Part shown: positions 8,329 through 17,344 of the stretch, piece by piece
Layout of the letters: each line of letters opens with the position of its first letter
Numbering within the stretch: position 1 is the stretch's first letter
Assembly: GCF_002105465.1 (NCBI RefSeq)
Contig: NZ_NCSQ01000072.1
Span: 48,986-112,985 of the forward strand
Direction: 5' to 3'
DNA: 64,000 nucleotides
Source of the DNA: Aquidulcibacter paucihalophilus
GTDB lineage: Bacteria > Pseudomonadota > Alphaproteobacteria > Caulobacterales > Aquidulcibacteraceae
The notes under the pieces: model-generated
What the model was told of the DNA's origin: nothing
What the model saw: only the letters and a program-made list of their open reading frames with translations
Databases searched by the model: none
Position numbers and translations under genes: made by a program

Positions 8329-10113
8329 TTACATGCGTTCTGGGGCTTCGATCCCAAGCAAATCTAAGGCAATCAGCAATTGCGTCAGGGTTGCTTTGGC
8401 CAAGGTCAGCCGAGACGCCCGCACATCGGTTTCAGCCGCTGTCATGATGGGACAGGCCGCATAAAAGGCCGAGAATGCCCCGGCTAAGCTATAGGCATGG
8501 TCGGCCAGAATATGCGGGGCGCGCTTGTCATAGGCCCCACGAAGCGCATGCTCAAACCCATCCAATACCAAGATCAAATCGCGTTCTGCGCCCTCAAGCT
8601 TGACGACGGGGCCCGCCGCAAAGCCTGCTTCATCGGCTTTGCGCAGGATGGATTTAATCCGCACGGCGGCATAAAGAAGGTAAGGCCCTGTCTTGCCCTC
8701 AAAGCTTAAAAACCGATCCAAGTCAAAGATATAGGACGTACCGCGGAAATTCTGCAGATCGGCAAACTTCAAGGCTGCAATGCCCACCTTATGGGCAATA
8801 TCGGCGCGCTCTTCATCTGGCCAGTCGGTGCCGACGCCAGCCTCATCAATCTTGGCTTGGGCTTTTTCCTGCACTTGGGTGATGAGGTCATGCAGCTTTA
8901 GAACGCCACCTTCGCGGGTCTTAAAGGGTTTGCCATCTTGGCCATTCATGGTGCCAAAGCCGATATGGTCCAGACCTTCACGTGGCATATAACCAGCCTT
9001 GTCTGCCGCACGAAACACGGTTTCGAAATGATCAGCCTGACGTTGGTCGACGCAATAGATAATCAAATCGGTCTGAAAGCGCTTGACCCGATCCACAATG
9101 GTCGCAAGGTCGGTCGTGCCATACATGGCAGAGCCCTCAGACGAGACAACCAGCAACGGCGCAACATTGGGGCCTTCGCCACCATCCTTCTTAGGCACCA
9201 GTTTGTCATGCACAAACACAACCCGCGCGCCCTGATCATCCTGCAACAACCCCTTGGCTTCGAGGTCCTTGATCATGTCCGGGATTAAGGGATCTGCATC
9301 GCTTTCGCCCAGCCACAAATCAAAGGTGACACCAAGGGCGGCAAACTCACGCTCGAGTGCGCCACGCGACACCGCCACAAAATGCTGCCACAGCGCCCGA
9401 TAGCCGGGCCGGCCGGCCTGCAGCTCTGCCGTCGCTTTACGGGCACGGTCGCGCGCTTCCACATCCGTTTTCGCCAGCGCCGCAGCCGCGGGATAAATCC
9501 GCTCTAAATCAGCCAATTGAACGGGGCTCACGTCTGGATAAGGCCCGGCAAAATCGGCGTCAAAATAAGGCAGGTCGGGCATTTCTTGCGCTAAAGTCGC
9601 AATCAACAGGCCCATTTGAAAGCCCCAGTCGCCAAAATGCGCATCGCCCCAAACCTGATCGCCGCGGAAGCGATAGAGACGCTTAATGCTGTCGCCAATA
9701 ATGGTCGCACGCAAATGGCCGACATGCATGGATTTAGCGACGTTTGGCCCGGCATAATCGACGATGACGCGGCGCGGCACTTCAACGACGCCTGCGCCAG
9801 CGCGTGGGTCTTGCGCGATCGCTGCTGCCTGGCTGACCAGAGCGGCATCCGACAGGGTGATGTTCAAAAAGCCAGGGCCTGCGACTTCTACCCGCGCAAT
9901 ATCGCGATCATGCGCCAGTCTTGCCGCAACGGACATGGCAACCTCACGCGGGTTCTTGCCGGCCTGTTTAGCCCCGGCCATCGCGCCATTACACTGAAAA
10001 TCACCGAATTCAGCCTTTTGAGCCCGAACAACCGCGCCCAAATCCGGGCTTAAGCCCAGATCAGCAAAGGCATTACCCAGCTTAAGGGCTAAATGATACG
10101 CAAAATGGGTCAT
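8329..10113 (-). CDS. argS: Arginyl-tRNA synthetase
   Basis: 594 residues, full length. Class I signature HVGH (130-133) in the family phrase [20 protein letters not shown]; an N-terminal Add-1 domain (about 1-110) for tRNA D-loop recognition; the KMSKS region has the non-canonical form typical of most ArgRS ([11 protein letters not shown]); and the DALR anticodon-binding domain ends the chain ([18 protein letters not shown]). It charges tRNA-Arg in the cytoplasm. A lipoprotein gene ends 11 bases upstream on the same strand, so argS is probably the distal gene of a two-gene unit. The only tRNA in this window, at 12 kb, is one of its substrates. Confidence 0.97.
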   Translation of the reverse strand: MTHFAYHLALKLGNAFADLGLSPDLGAVVRAQKAEFGDFQCNGAMAGAKQAGKNPREVAMSVAARLAHDRDIARVEVAGPGFLNITLSDAALVSQAAAIAQDPRAGAGVVEVPRRVIVDYAGPNVAKSMHVGHLRATIIGDSIKRLYRFRGDQVWGDAHFGDWGFQMGLLIATLAQEMPDLPYFDADFAGPYPDVSPVQLADLERIYPAAAALAKTDVEARDRARKATAELQAGRPGYRALWQHFVAVSRGALEREFAALGVTFDLWLGESDADPLIPDMIKDLEAKGLLQDDQGARVVFVHDKLVPKKDGGEGPNVAPLLVVSSEGSAMYGTTDLATIVDRVKRFQTDLIIYCVDQRQADHFETVFRAADKAGYMPREGLDHIGFGTMNGQDGKPFKTREGGVLKLHDLITQVQEKAQAKIDEAGVGTDWPDEERADIAHKVGIAALKFADLQNFRGTSYIFDLDRFLSFEGKTGPYLLYAAVRIKSILRKADEAGFAAGPVVKLEGAERDLILVLDGFEHALRGAYDKRAPHILADHAYSLAGAFSAFYAACPIMTAAETDVRASRLTLAKATLTQLLIALDLLGIEAPERM

Positions 10114-10124
10114 GCATCAGGCCT

Positions 10125-10871
10125 TTAGCGCGGAACGCCAGCATCCACGCGGAAGCGCTTACCATTGCGGTTGAACTCCAATTGCTCGGGCGTCAATTCA
10201 AAGCCTACCAGCACTTCAAAATTGGCCCCGGCAATATCCTTATTGGCACGGGGGATTTCGATGGTGATGGGCAAAGACTTCAAGGCAACCCGGTCAGAGC
10301 CTGCCGGAATCACAACGCGCTGGGTATAGACTTGACGGCTGATGACGGCGATGTCCTTGCGCGTCACGGTGACCCAATAATTGGCGTCCTTAAAAGCCCC
10401 TTTGGCCTTGGGGCCTTTGCCAAAGGCCATATCTAATTGCAGATTGATGGTGATGGGATCTGCGCCAACATAGCGGCAATCGGAATTCACATTCAAAATC
10501 TCGCCCGTATAGCCGACATTCTCAAACCGCTCTGCCCCGTCAAGTTCGACAAAGCGTTGGGCGTCATACAAGACACGCACCGCTGGGCAGGGTCCGACAT
10601 TGGCCACGCCGGAATCACTGCCGAGGGCCTTGGCCACGCCAGAGAAGAAACCGCGCTTGCGGGGTGGCCCGACGGGGGCCTCCAAGGTTTCTGCATCCCC
10701 TGCTTTCGCTTCAACCGTAGGCTTAGGCGCGTCTGCAGCAGGCGCGTCGGCTTCGGTCATGGGCGGGGGAGCCTTATTACGGCCGTCGCGATTGCCCATG
10801 AAAGGCAAGGACGAACAAGCGGCAAAAAGGATGGACGAAGTGATCACAAAGGCAATAGCTTGGGGGCGCAT
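10125..10871 (-). CDS. Predicted lipoprotein of unknown function
   Basis: 248 residues from the ATG at 10871, which places a lipoprotein signal at the N-terminus: MRPQAIAFVITSSILFAACSS with lipobox FAAC and lipidated Cys19. The upstream extension in the same frame has no coding character. A low-complexity Pro/Ala/Asp linker (about 30-70) is followed by a beta-rich globular domain with the phrases GPCPAVRVLYDAQRFVELDG, NSDCRYVGADPITINLQLDMAFGKGP and FEVLVGFELTPEQLEFNR. I know this arrangement as a conserved alphaproteobacterial lipoprotein but not its function. It sits just upstream of argS and divergent from ispH. Confidence 0.8.
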   Translation of the reverse strand: MRPQAIAFVITSSILFAACSSLPFMGNRDGRNKAPPPMTEADAPAADAPKPTVEAKAGDAETLEAPVGPPRKRGFFSGVAKALGSDSGVANVGPCPAVRVLYDAQRFVELDGAERFENVGYTGEILNVNSDCRYVGADPITINLQLDMAFGKGPKAKGAFKDANYWVTVTRKDIAVISRQVYTQRVVIPAGSDRVALKSLPITIEIPRANKDIAGANFEVLVGFELTPEQLEFNRNGKRFRVDAGVPR

Positions 10872-11001
10872 GTTGCATTCCACAGAAGAAGCGAAGCAGA
10901 CCATCTTGGCACTGCCGCAATTATAGACCATGTCTTTAGAGGTCAGTCTTGTTTCAAGCAACGCAATGCGGCGCCAACAAGGCAATGCCACCGGAGAAAT
11001 C

Positions 11002-11970
11002 ATGTCGGAAGTTACAGCCCTTGCCCGTCCATTGACGATTTTGCTTGCAGCCCCGCGCGGCTTTTGCGCTGGTGTGGACCGTGCCATTCAGATTGTTGAG
11101 CGCGCGATTGAGAAATGGGGCGCGCCGGTCTATGTCCGCCACGAGATCGTCCATAATGTGCATGTGGTGGAACGATTAAAGCGACTAGGTGCTGTTTTTG
11201 TTGAAGAATTGGCCGAATGCCCCACCGATCGCCCGGTCGTCTTCTCTGCCCATGGCGTGCCCAAATCGGTGCCGGAAGAGGCCTCGCGCCGCAACATGAT
11301 TTATGTCGATGCGACCTGCCCCTTGGTATCCAAAGTCCATGTGGAGGCCCAACGGCATTTTGATGCAGAGCGTGAAATTGTTCTCATCGGCCATGCAGGT
11401 CACCCAGAAGTTATCGGCACGATGGGCCAATTGCCGCAAGGCGCGGTCACCTTGATTCAAGATGTGGCCGAAGTGGCAGATTTTCAGCCAAAAGACGCTA
11501 GAAAGCTCGCTTTTGTGACCCAAACGACGCTGTCGGTCGATGATACAGCCGAGATTGTCGGCGCATTACAGGCCAAATTTCCCGAAATCTCGCCGCCGCA
11601 TAAGGAAGACATTTGCTACGCGACGACGAATCGCCAAGAGGCGGTCAAAGCGCTAGGGGCCAAAGCTGACCTCCTCTTGGTCATTGGCTCAAAAACTTCG
11701 TCCAACTCTATTCGGCTGGTGGAAGTGGGCCTTCGCGCCGGGGCGAAAGCCGCCCATTTGATCGATGATGCCCATGGCATCGACTGGTCATGGTTTGACG
11801 GAATCTCCACCCTGGGCCTCACCGCCGGGGCCAGTGCGCCAGAAGATTTGGTCGAAGCGGTGATTGCGGCCTGTCAGGCACGCTTTGGCGTGACGCTGCA
11901 AGATGTGGAAGTCACGCGCGAAGACGTCATCTTCAAACTACCGCGCGTGGTCGCGACGGCGCAGGACTAA
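11002..11970 (+). CDS. ispH: 4-hydroxy-3-methylbut-2-enyl diphosphate reductase IspH
   Basis: 322 residues from the ATG at 11002, which has GGAG five bases upstream; the in-frame extension to 10930 is not family-like. IspH is the [4Fe-4S] enzyme that ends the MEP pathway by reducing HMBPP to IPP and DMAPP. The three cluster cysteines are visible: Cys22 in [10 protein letters not shown], Cys106 in DATCPLVSK and Cys205 in [11 protein letters not shown], matching C12/C96/C197 of E. coli. The catalytic-loop threonine/glutamate region (VTQTTLS) and SSNSIRL substrate motif are also present. It is divergent from the lipoprotein-argS unit and ends 79 bases before tRNA-Arg. Confidence 0.97.
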   Translation: MSEVTALARPLTILLAAPRGFCAGVDRAIQIVERAIEKWGAPVYVRHEIVHNVHVVERLKRLGAVFVEELAECPTDRPVVFSAHGVPKSVPEEASRRNMIYVDATCPLVSKVHVEAQRHFDAEREIVLIGHAGHPEVIGTMGQLPQGAVTLIQDVAEVADFQPKDARKLAFVTQTTLSVDDTAEIVGALQAKFPEISPPHKEDICYATTNRQEAVKALGAKADLLLVIGSKTSSNSIRLVEVGLRAGAKAAHLIDDAHGIDWSWFDGISTLGLTAGASAPEDLVEAVIAACQARFGVTLQDVEVTREDVIFKLPRVVATAQD

Positions 11971-12049
11971 ACGCCGACTAATTCTCGGGCCAAATTCTGT
12001 AACACCCCCCTCCCCAAACCGCCGCGCGCCCGCTAAGCATAGGCCGTGC

Positions 12050-12126
12050 GGTCCCGTAGCTCAGCAGGATAGAGCAATCGTTTCCTAAACGATGGGTCGG
12101 GGGTTCAAGTCCCTTCGGGACCGCCA
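12050..12126 (+). tRNA. tRNA-Arg (anticodon CCT)
   Basis: A 77-base cloverleaf including an encoded CCA. Acceptor stem GGTCCCG/CGGGACC is perfect over 7 bp with discriminator G; the D arm has stem GCTC/GAGC; the anticodon arm ATCGT-TTCCTAA-ACGAT carries CCT; the T loop is TTCAAGT. This tRNA reads AGG codons. A RES/Xre toxin-antitoxin pair begins 34 bases past the 3' end on the opposite strand, consistent with a tRNA gene used as an insertion point, although I found no repeat of the tRNA end nearby. Confidence 0.96.
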
Positions 12127-12160
12127 TTTTTTGTGCAACCCCTTTTTGAGTGGCGCGCCT

Positions 12161-12853
12161 TCAGAGACCGATCAAGCTGAACTCTGGGCTACCGTTCCAA
12201 GCGAGCATCCAGGATGCGCCTGGTCTCACATTCTGCACGGCACCCGGATCAAAGGCGACGAAGCATTGCCCATTCTTACGCCGGACAGATGGATAAATAA
12301 GGCCACGATGGCCAGCGCGCCTAAGATCGGCTGCCAAAGCTTGGCCCGCTGGATAGCCCCGGTCTGGATCGGCATCCAGCGCAGGGTTGGTCGGATCGGC
12401 GCAAAGATCGGGGAAGTCGCCGATGAAGTCCGCCAGCAATTCGATATATTGCACCTTAAGCTCGAACCGGTTGATATAGCCAAGCTCGCGCGTGCGATGA
12501 AATCCGACTTCCGCGACCGAGGTCAGGGCATCCCAAGCGCAATACCAAGCGCCGCGCTCGCCGCCGTTAAATCGATTGCCGCCTGCACGCGTATAGGTGA
12601 AAGCCGCGTTCACATGGCTTTGACCATAGAGCTTCAAATCCTGCGAGCGCCGCTCAAAAGCCAATTCGCGGCGATCTAGCGCTGGACTACCCTCCCGCTC
12701 TGCAATCAATCTTGCGTTCGTCTCTCCCTCAAGTTCGGCGAGAATTGCAGCCTCGTCATCCGTGTCGACCAAGCCTCGCAGGATCGGCGGCTTGTGATGC
12801 GCCGCAGGAATGAGACGGACGAGAGCCCGATCCTTGACAGAAGTTATCTTCAA
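12161..12853 (-). CDS. RES-domain toxin (NAD+-degrading type)
   Basis: 230 residues. The RES signature lies in the middle: GGNRFNGGERGAWYCAWDAL, then TSVAEVGFH, with R94, Y104 and E115, and a serine at S189 (IYPSVR). These are the Arg/Tyr/Glu/Ser set of the family active site, whose fold resembles ADP-ribosyltransferases. RES toxins characterised elsewhere deplete cellular NAD+; that activity is family knowledge and is not shown here. The gene starts with an ATGA overlap at the end of the Xre/MbcA-type antitoxin gene, the canonical antitoxin-first order. All key residues are present, so the toxin looks intact. It ends 34 bases from tRNA-Arg. Confidence 0.9.
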   Translation of the reverse strand: MKITSVKDRALVRLIPAAHHKPPILRGLVDTDDEAAILAELEGETNARLIAEREGSPALDRRELAFERRSQDLKLYGQSHVNAAFTYTRAGGNRFNGGERGAWYCAWDALTSVAEVGFHRTRELGYINRFELKVQYIELLADFIGDFPDLCADPTNPALDADPDRGYPAGQALAADLRRAGHRGLIYPSVRRKNGQCFVAFDPGAVQNVRPGASWMLAWNGSPEFSLIGL

Positions 12854-13239
12854 AGGCCGCCCCTCAGGGCGTCAACATAGGCACGGACCCGAAGTATCTT
12901 TGGCAGTCCACCGCTAATCATGGAATCCATTGGACGGACACCGTCAAATTCTGGCCCTCGATTGGGGAGTTTCACCCACTCGCGTGAGAGCGCTTCGTCG
13001 AAGTAAATTTCAAGGGACTTATAAAGTCCGACAATGGCGCTGAGCCTTAGCATCTGATCGCGTGACAATTCACCAGCATAGGTGGGAGATTTGGCACGCT
13101 TCCACGTCGACTCTGACATGTCCGCCAACGCGGCCGCCTCGCTCTGCGTAAGAGACCAAGCTTGCGCTATGCGTGCATAAGCCTTCAACGCGACTGCTTG
13201 AACATCAACCGATTGCCGTGTTTTAACCAGAGTGGACAT
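12850..13239 (-). CDS. Xre/MbcA/ParS-type antitoxin of the RES system
   Basis: 129 residues. An Xre-like helix-turn-helix region occupies roughly 24-60 (AWSLTQSEAAALADMSESTWKR), and the C-terminal MbcA/ParS toxin-binding domain about 75-128 shows the family phrases EWVKLPNRGPEFDGVRP and RAYVDALRGG. It precedes and overlaps the RES toxin gene by four bases, ensuring coupled synthesis. A good promoter with a small palindrome just upstream of its -35 lies 24 to 64 bases ahead of the start, in keeping with autorepression by the antitoxin or complex. GGAG precedes the ATG. Confidence 0.9.
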   Translation of the reverse strand: MSTLVKTRQSVDVQAVALKAYARIAQAWSLTQSEAAALADMSESTWKRAKSPTYAGELSRDQMLRLSAIVGLYKSLEIYFDEALSREWVKLPNRGPEFDGVRPMDSMISGGLPKILRVRAYVDALRGGL

Positions 13240-13262
13240 CTTAAGGGCTCCAAAGCAACTTC

Positions 13263-13303
13263 AGGATAAGGCCATATGACCTAAAATGCAAGTTCAAAAG
13301 AAC
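13263..13303 (-). promoter_or_regulatory. Promoter and likely operator of the RES/Xre operon
   Basis: On the minus strand TTGCAT (13291-13286) and TATCCT (13268-13263) are separated by exactly 17 bases. Immediately upstream is the palindrome GTTC-AAAA-GAAC (13292-13303). The start codon of the antitoxin is 24 bases past the -10. Binding by the antitoxin is inferred from the family habit of autoregulation. Confidence 0.5.
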
Positions 13304-13332
13304 CAAACCATGAGTGCTGTGGTCTTGTTATC

Positions 13333-13713
13333 ATGAAGGACCAAAACCAAATGCCCAGCAGCTTTGCCCCCAAGGATCACGAAAGCTTCTTCCAAGCCGC
13401 TTCGCCGGAAGTGAGACTTCGATTGGAAGCCATTCAGGCCTTGGTCGAGCGCAAGGTGCACGGTGCAGAGCGCTGCGTGAGCTATGGCATGCCAGCATTT
13501 CGGTTGGGCAAGGTTTTCTTCTATTTTGCCGCCTTCAAGAAACACATCGGCATCTATCCGCCCCTCAGGGAGCCTGACGCTTTGGTCGACGAACTTGCCG
13601 CATTTCGAGGACCCAAGGGCAATTTGAGTTTTCCCTATGGCGAGCCCCTACCTTTAGAGCTTATTGGCCGGGTCGCAGAAGCGCTCGCAAACCAATATGG
13701 TCGGACGGTCTGA
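13333..13713 (+). CDS. DUF1801 (YdhG/iron-chaperone-like) protein
   Basis: 126 residues, full family length. The DUF1801 layout is recognisable: a helical start, AERCVSYGMPAFRLGKVFFYFAAF as the core strand pair, FKKHIGIYPPL, then GPKGNLSFPYGEPLPLELI towards the end. Members include the frataxin-like chaperone YdhG of Bacillus, but most have no proven role, so only the fold is assigned. It is divergent from the RES/Xre operon with about 94 bases between starts, and is followed ten bases later by a strong hairpin terminator. Single-gene transcript likely. Confidence 0.85.
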   Translation: MKDQNQMPSSFAPKDHESFFQAASPEVRLRLEAIQALVERKVHGAERCVSYGMPAFRLGKVFFYFAAFKKHIGIYPPLREPDALVDELAAFRGPKGNLSFPYGEPLPLELIGRVAEALANQYGRTV

Positions 13714-13722
13714 GAGATCTTA

Positions 13723-13753
13723 CGCTGCGCCGTTTGTTTGTTACGGCGCAGCG
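13723..13753 (+). terminator. Hairpin terminator between convergent genes
   Basis: A perfect 11-bp stem (CGCTGCGCCGT / ACGGCGCAGCG) with a 9-base loop lies between the convergent DUF1801 and PRC-barrel genes, followed on the plus strand by CTTTAGTT. The U-tract is imperfect but the stem is very stable; it may serve both strands. Confidence 0.65.
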
Positions 13754-13768
13754 CTTTAGTTGGTTAGC

Positions 13769-14068
13769 TTAGCTGTGCATGTGCTGAGGCAGCGCCTCAA
13801 CTTGCGCCTTGGTCCATGTGGTCGTGGCGTGGACATGGCCATGCTCGTCACGCATGAAGTCCAATTGATTGATCTTCAAGGAAACAGGCTTTGTGCCCAG
13901 CCCCAAGAAGCCGCCGACATCGACGATGACGTCACCAGACATGCCCATGCCGTGCACATGTGAGACTTTGCCGATCTTGGCGTCGTCCGCCCCATAAACG
14001 GTCGCATCATCAAGTGTTGCGGCGTTGAGTTCGGATTCGGTGAGGCGGATGTGCTTGCTGTGGTCCAT
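13769..14068 (-). CDS. PRC-barrel domain protein
   Basis: 99 residues from the ATG at 14068, which has AAGGAT nine bases upstream; the longer open frame to 14185 lacks a ribosome site. A small beta-barrel pattern is visible: ATVYGADDAKIGKVSHVHG, then DVIVDVGGFLGLGTKPVSLKINQLDFMRD split by a turn, typical of PRC-barrel domains (RimM C-domain and photosynthetic reaction-centre H-subunit fold). The C-terminal HVHATTTWTKAQVEALP is also common in stand-alone alphaproteobacterial PRC proteins. It is histidine-rich at both ends. The role is unknown; members are often stress-induced small proteins. Confidence 0.85.
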   Translation of the reverse strand: MDHSKHIRLTESELNAATLDDATVYGADDAKIGKVSHVHGMGMSGDVIVDVGGFLGLGTKPVSLKINQLDFMRDEHGHVHATTTWTKAQVEALPQHMHS

Positions 14069-14195
14069 AGGTGAGTATCCTTGCATTGATTGAGGAGCAG
14101 CTTTGCTCACGTGCACAACGCTTGGATAGGTTGGCTGTTCCGCAAGGGATTGAGTTGGGCACATGCCCGGCGAGCAGGAGCCCAATCTCTGGCAT

Positions 14196-14591
14196 TTACT
14201 CTACTTGGGGCTCTTCCTTTGGAAAGATTGACGCCTTCAAATAGATCCATGGCTGGAACAATACCTCGGTATAAGGCATGTTCACGGTGTTGAGCGGCTC
14301 TAGGTCACCCCAGCGCGATAGGCCATGGGCGCAACCAACCCACATAATTGTCCAATATAGCCAATATACCGTCAAACCCTTCGCCAAATCACGCGCCAGC
14401 TCGCGCTGGACAGCAACTAGGACCAGAATAACGATCGGCAAAAAGTTGGCTGCAACTGCAATCCACATATAGAAGAATAAGGGAATTACGGCTGCCGCAC
14501 CAAAGAAACTCACAATATTAATTGAGAGAAGACCTGCTACGAAAATTGCACCAATTAAATTCATGGGAGTCAATTCAACAGACTTAAACAT
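14196..14591 (-). CDS. Small integral membrane protein of unknown function
   Basis: 131 residues with three or so hydrophobic segments: about 12-45 (probably two spans, LIGAIFVAGLLSINIVSFFG and the following AVIPLFFYMWIAVAANFLP), 50-62 and 72-92 (VYWLYWTIMWVGCAHGL). The ends are charged and the C-terminus (FPKEEPQVE) is acidic. No family is recognised. It stands 127 bases upstream of the PRC-barrel gene on the same strand. The opposite frames show no better candidate, so the coding call rests on the regular membrane pattern. Confidence 0.6.
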   Translation of the reverse strand: MFKSVELTPMNLIGAIFVAGLLSINIVSFFGAAAVIPLFFYMWIAVAANFLPIVILVLVAVQRELARDLAKGLTVYWLYWTIMWVGCAHGLSRWGDLEPLNTVNMPYTEVLFQPWIYLKASIFPKEEPQVE

Positions 14592-14787
14592 TGCAATCCC
14601 CAGTAATCATATATGAATACAATACCGAAATTACATTAAAGATTGGTATTTGCCATTATTCGCCCTTGGTTCCGCGTCCGGCTTTTAAACCAAAGAAAAA
14701 GTTCCCCAAGTCCTCGATGTCCGACGAAAACCCGCGTTGACACCTTGAGAGCGTTCACTAAGCTGTGATGGCTCAAGGAGGCCAAAA

Positions 14788-15228
14788 ATGGCACTATTTC
14801 CACCCAGTACGAACGACGATTATCGCGGCGCGAAGATCTCTGCTTGGTTTTTAATGTTCGTGGCGGTGACGGAATTTATTCCGGGCCTCATCCATTATTT
14901 CCTGCCCGATGGCGGGGCTGGGGTTATTGCCGGCATGGACCTTTCGGTTCGAGGAGCCACGATCATCGCGGTTTTTGCTTGGTTTGGGGCGATCCAAATC
15001 CCTTTTGCGCTGTTGTTGTTCGTCATTGGGCTGCGCTACCGAACCTTGGTCCCGTTGGCGCTGATGGCCGTGATCCTTGCACGGGCTTTGGCGGCGATTG
15101 ATGGCTGGTTCCTCAAAGGTGCTGTCACAGGTCATCACCCACCAGAGCATTACGCCAGCCCCCTGACGGTGGTGCTGGGCCTGATCTTCTTGTTTCTGGC
15201 GCTGCGAGAGCGGCCAACTAATCTTTGA
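14788..15228 (+). CDS. Four-helix membrane protein, function unknown
   Basis: 146 residues with a strong ribosome site (AAGGAGG eight bases ahead of ATG). Four hydrophobic spans are visible at about 17-40, 56-82, 88-104 and 122-140, separated by short polar loops (LPDGGAGVIAGMD, KGAVTGHHPPEHYAS). The pattern resembles small bacterial membrane proteins of the DoxX/DUF4345 style, but no diagnostic motif lets me name a family. The 3' end overlaps the convergent alpha/beta hydrolase gene by 11 bases. Confidence 0.7.
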   Translation: MALFPPSTNDDYRGAKISAWFLMFVAVTEFIPGLIHYFLPDGGAGVIAGMDLSVRGATIIAVFAWFGAIQIPFALLLFVIGLRYRTLVPLALMAVILARALAAIDGWFLKGAVTGHHPPEHYASPLTVVLGLIFLFLALRERPTNL

Positions 15229-16099
15229 CTAAAGTCAAAGTCTCGAGCCAGTTTATAACATAGGCTTGCAACAAAATGCGCCGATCGGACCATGCATGGT
15301 CTGTCTGTGCATGATGTCTCTCAACCTGCGCACCAGCCGCCGTCGCTCCAGTCGATAGCGCATCAGAATAGTGGCCAAAGCCGTCGTCAGAGCTAAGCAC
15401 AAGCAGCCTCTGGCCCTTCAACCCCGGCAACATCTTCTCGTAAGTCCATTCGGGGCCGCGTGCGATAAGTTCGTCTGTCGCGCGATCCGGCGTGCTGCCC
15501 GCTAAGGCGCGGGTGTTTGCAATTGCGATGGGCATCGCGGCATTGCGATCTTTGGCCGCAGCAATACCTTGGCCGCCCATGTCGGGAGCAGATATGGCCG
15601 CAGCCCCGAGTAATCCGCCATCAACGGCTGCGAGCCGGATACTGAGCCATCCACCGAGGCTATGCCCCACGACGGCAATCTTCTTTGGGTCGATCCCAAA
15701 GCGTTCAGTAACCTCTTTTCGGCGGATATAAGCGAGCGCCGCCTCTGTATCTTCTGTCGTGTGCGCGAACGTCCAATTTCCCGGACTGCCCCAAGACCCC
15801 CGATAATTGAATGTAATGGCATTCCAGCCTGCCCGCTGGGCAGATCGGGCAATATCGAAATTCTTTTCATTGCCCGGCCAGCCATGCAGGACGAACACGG
15901 TAGGATGAGGCCCGGCACCTGCCGCGCGGTAGAGCAAGGCATTCACTTCAACCCCGCCGGTCGGGATACTAAAGGCAATCGTCGCTGCTGGATTCGCCTT
16001 GTCCGGCTCAGGATCGCTGTTGACAGCGGTCGGAATTTGGACCTGTGCCGTGGCCGGAAAACCAGTCAACACAATCAACATGATAATCCAGAGCTTCAT
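15218..16099 (-). CDS. Exported alpha/beta hydrolase (S9/dienelactone-hydrolase-like)
   Basis: 293 residues from the ATG at 16099, which starts a clean signal peptide (MKLWIIMLIVLTGFPATAQ); a longer start at 16126 would put polar residues ahead of it. The alpha/beta-hydrolase fold is shown by FVLHGWPGNEKNF (oxyanion region), the nucleophile elbow GHSLGG (near residue 148), a likely acid in SSDDGFGHYSD and the histidine in TDHAWSD. It resembles prolyl-oligopeptidase-type or dienelactone-hydrolase-type enzymes, so a peptidase or esterase role in the periplasm is plausible but not resolved. No clear partner gene. Confidence 0.85.
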   Translation of the reverse strand: MKLWIIMLIVLTGFPATAQVQIPTAVNSDPEPDKANPAATIAFSIPTGGVEVNALLYRAAGAGPHPTVFVLHGWPGNEKNFDIARSAQRAGWNAITFNYRGSWGSPGNWTFAHTTEDTEAALAYIRRKEVTERFGIDPKKIAVVGHSLGGWLSIRLAAVDGGLLGAAAISAPDMGGQGIAAAKDRNAAMPIAIANTRALAGSTPDRATDELIARGPEWTYEKMLPGLKGQRLLVLSSDDGFGHYSDALSTGATAAGAQVERHHAQTDHAWSDRRILLQAYVINWLETLTLVKD

Positions 16100-16424
16100 T
16101 TCGGCATCCCCCCAAAATTGGATCATTCTTTTCGTGCAGAGGCAGCACAGTCACCCGCTAGGATGGCGCAGTCTCCGCTCAAAACTAAGCAGCGGCTCTG
16201 CTAAAATCTTAGCCTCCAAGAGCTTACCACTGGTAAAATTTGACGTCAATGCAGATGATCCAAGCAATTGAGGGGTGATTCAATACCAGCCAAAGGTCCC
16301 CTTTTAGCCGCTCCATCAACAAGGCGTGAGACCGCAAAAAACAAGCGGTGATCGAGAGGCCAAGCGAACCAATCGTGCTATGTCCCCGTGACGGGCATCT
16401 TTGCTTGCCCTTCCTCCGACCGAT
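16100..16424. other. Intergenic stretch without recognised feature
   Basis: About 325 bases between the hydrolase start and the DUF3313-type gene. Short open frames here have no ribosome sites or family resemblance. I saw no convincing terminator, tRNA or repeat; the divergent promoters presumably lie here. Confidence 0.5.
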
Positions 16425-17222
16425 ATGGCTTTTGATATGATCTCCGCCCCGCGCATTGGCGCAGTAAGCACCGTCTTCCTTACCCTCCTCGCCCTGCCCG
16501 CTTGCGCGACGAAACCGCCGACACAAACGGGCTTTCTGACCAATCAGGCCGGCATGGAGAAGGTGTCTGGCACCGTGCGGGCGCAGATTGAGCGCCAGCG
16601 CGACCTTAGCGCTTTGCGGGCCGTCCAGAAACTGACGCTCCTACCCGCAAAACTTCAGGAGGGTGGTGACATTCCAGATACAATCACGCCCGAGTCGCGC
16701 CTTTTGGTGTTGGGCGAACTGGATCGTCAGCTTTGCTTTCAATTGTCACGGCGTTTCGAACTTGTCGGCCCAGAAGATCCATCCGCTGCGCGGGTCCAAG
16801 CCGTTATCACGCGCTTACAAGAGACCAGCGCGACCGCATCGGCTGCTTCAGCGGCGGTCAGTTGGTTCCTGCCGGGCGGTTCTGTTCGCTTGCCTGTCGG
16901 CCGGGGCGGCCTCAGTATTGAAGCGCGCTTAGACCTTGCCGATGGGCAACAAGCGGCGGCTATGGCTTGGTCGCGCGGCGCAGGCGTGGTGATGGATGAA
17001 GGCTCGCTGTCAGAAGTGGGCGATGCCCACCGCTTCACCGCCAACTTTGCTGATGATTTTGCAGACTTTCTGGTTGAACCGGGAAAGCCAAAACGCGCCC
17101 TCACCGCGCAAGACCCCTGCCAGAAGCATGGCGCGCGGCTAGACCTCGGCCGACTGGCTGCAGGCCAAGTCATTGGCCTGCATGTACCGAGGCCAAATAG
17201 TCCAACACCCCAAAACAACTAA
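16425..17222 (+). CDS. DUF3313-like lipoprotein
   Basis: 265 residues from the ATG at 16425; a second in-frame ATG at 16437 is equally possible, and neither has a strong ribosome site. Both keep the lipoprotein signal VFLTLLALPACATKP with lipobox LPAC. The mature start PPTQTGFLTNQAGMEKV recalls the DUF3313 family (the sGFL-x-dYs motif), followed by a beta-alpha domain typical of small envelope lipoproteins. SATASAASAAVSWFLPGGSVRLP is a glycine/alanine-rich central segment. Function unknown; outer-membrane or periplasmic face expected. The histidine kinase gene begins 122 bases further on. Confidence 0.75.
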   Translation: MAFDMISAPRIGAVSTVFLTLLALPACATKPPTQTGFLTNQAGMEKVSGTVRAQIERQRDLSALRAVQKLTLLPAKLQEGGDIPDTITPESRLLVLGELDRQLCFQLSRRFELVGPEDPSAARVQAVITRLQETSATASAASAAVSWFLPGGSVRLPVGRGGLSIEARLDLADGQQAAAMAWSRGAGVVMDEGSLSEVGDAHRFTANFADDFADFLVEPGKPKRALTAQDPCQKHGARLDLGRLAAGQVIGLHVPRPNSPTPQNN

Positions 17223-17344
17223 AGGCTAAGAAAACGTCGAATTTTCTGGGGTTTTTCTTCAAAACTAGTGCAAATGCAGCGTCCAAGCTAACCGAAAATA
17301 AAGCTCCAACCTTTAAGCTTTCTCCAGACGGGGAGAGTAACGGC

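Noticed and set aside
10437..11099. Plus-strand frame of 220 codons opposite the lipoprotein gene
   Set aside because: Antisense to a complete lipoprotein gene with lipobox and overlapping the ispH start region; no family resemblance.
12092..12679. Plus-strand frame of 195 codons opposite the RES toxin
   Set aside because: It is antisense to a complete RES gene, starts inside the tRNA and has no family resemblance.
12127..14800. Direct repeat of the tRNA-Arg 3' end marking an integrated element
   Set aside because: No copy of the tRNA end was found downstream of the RES/Xre pair; no integrase gene is present.
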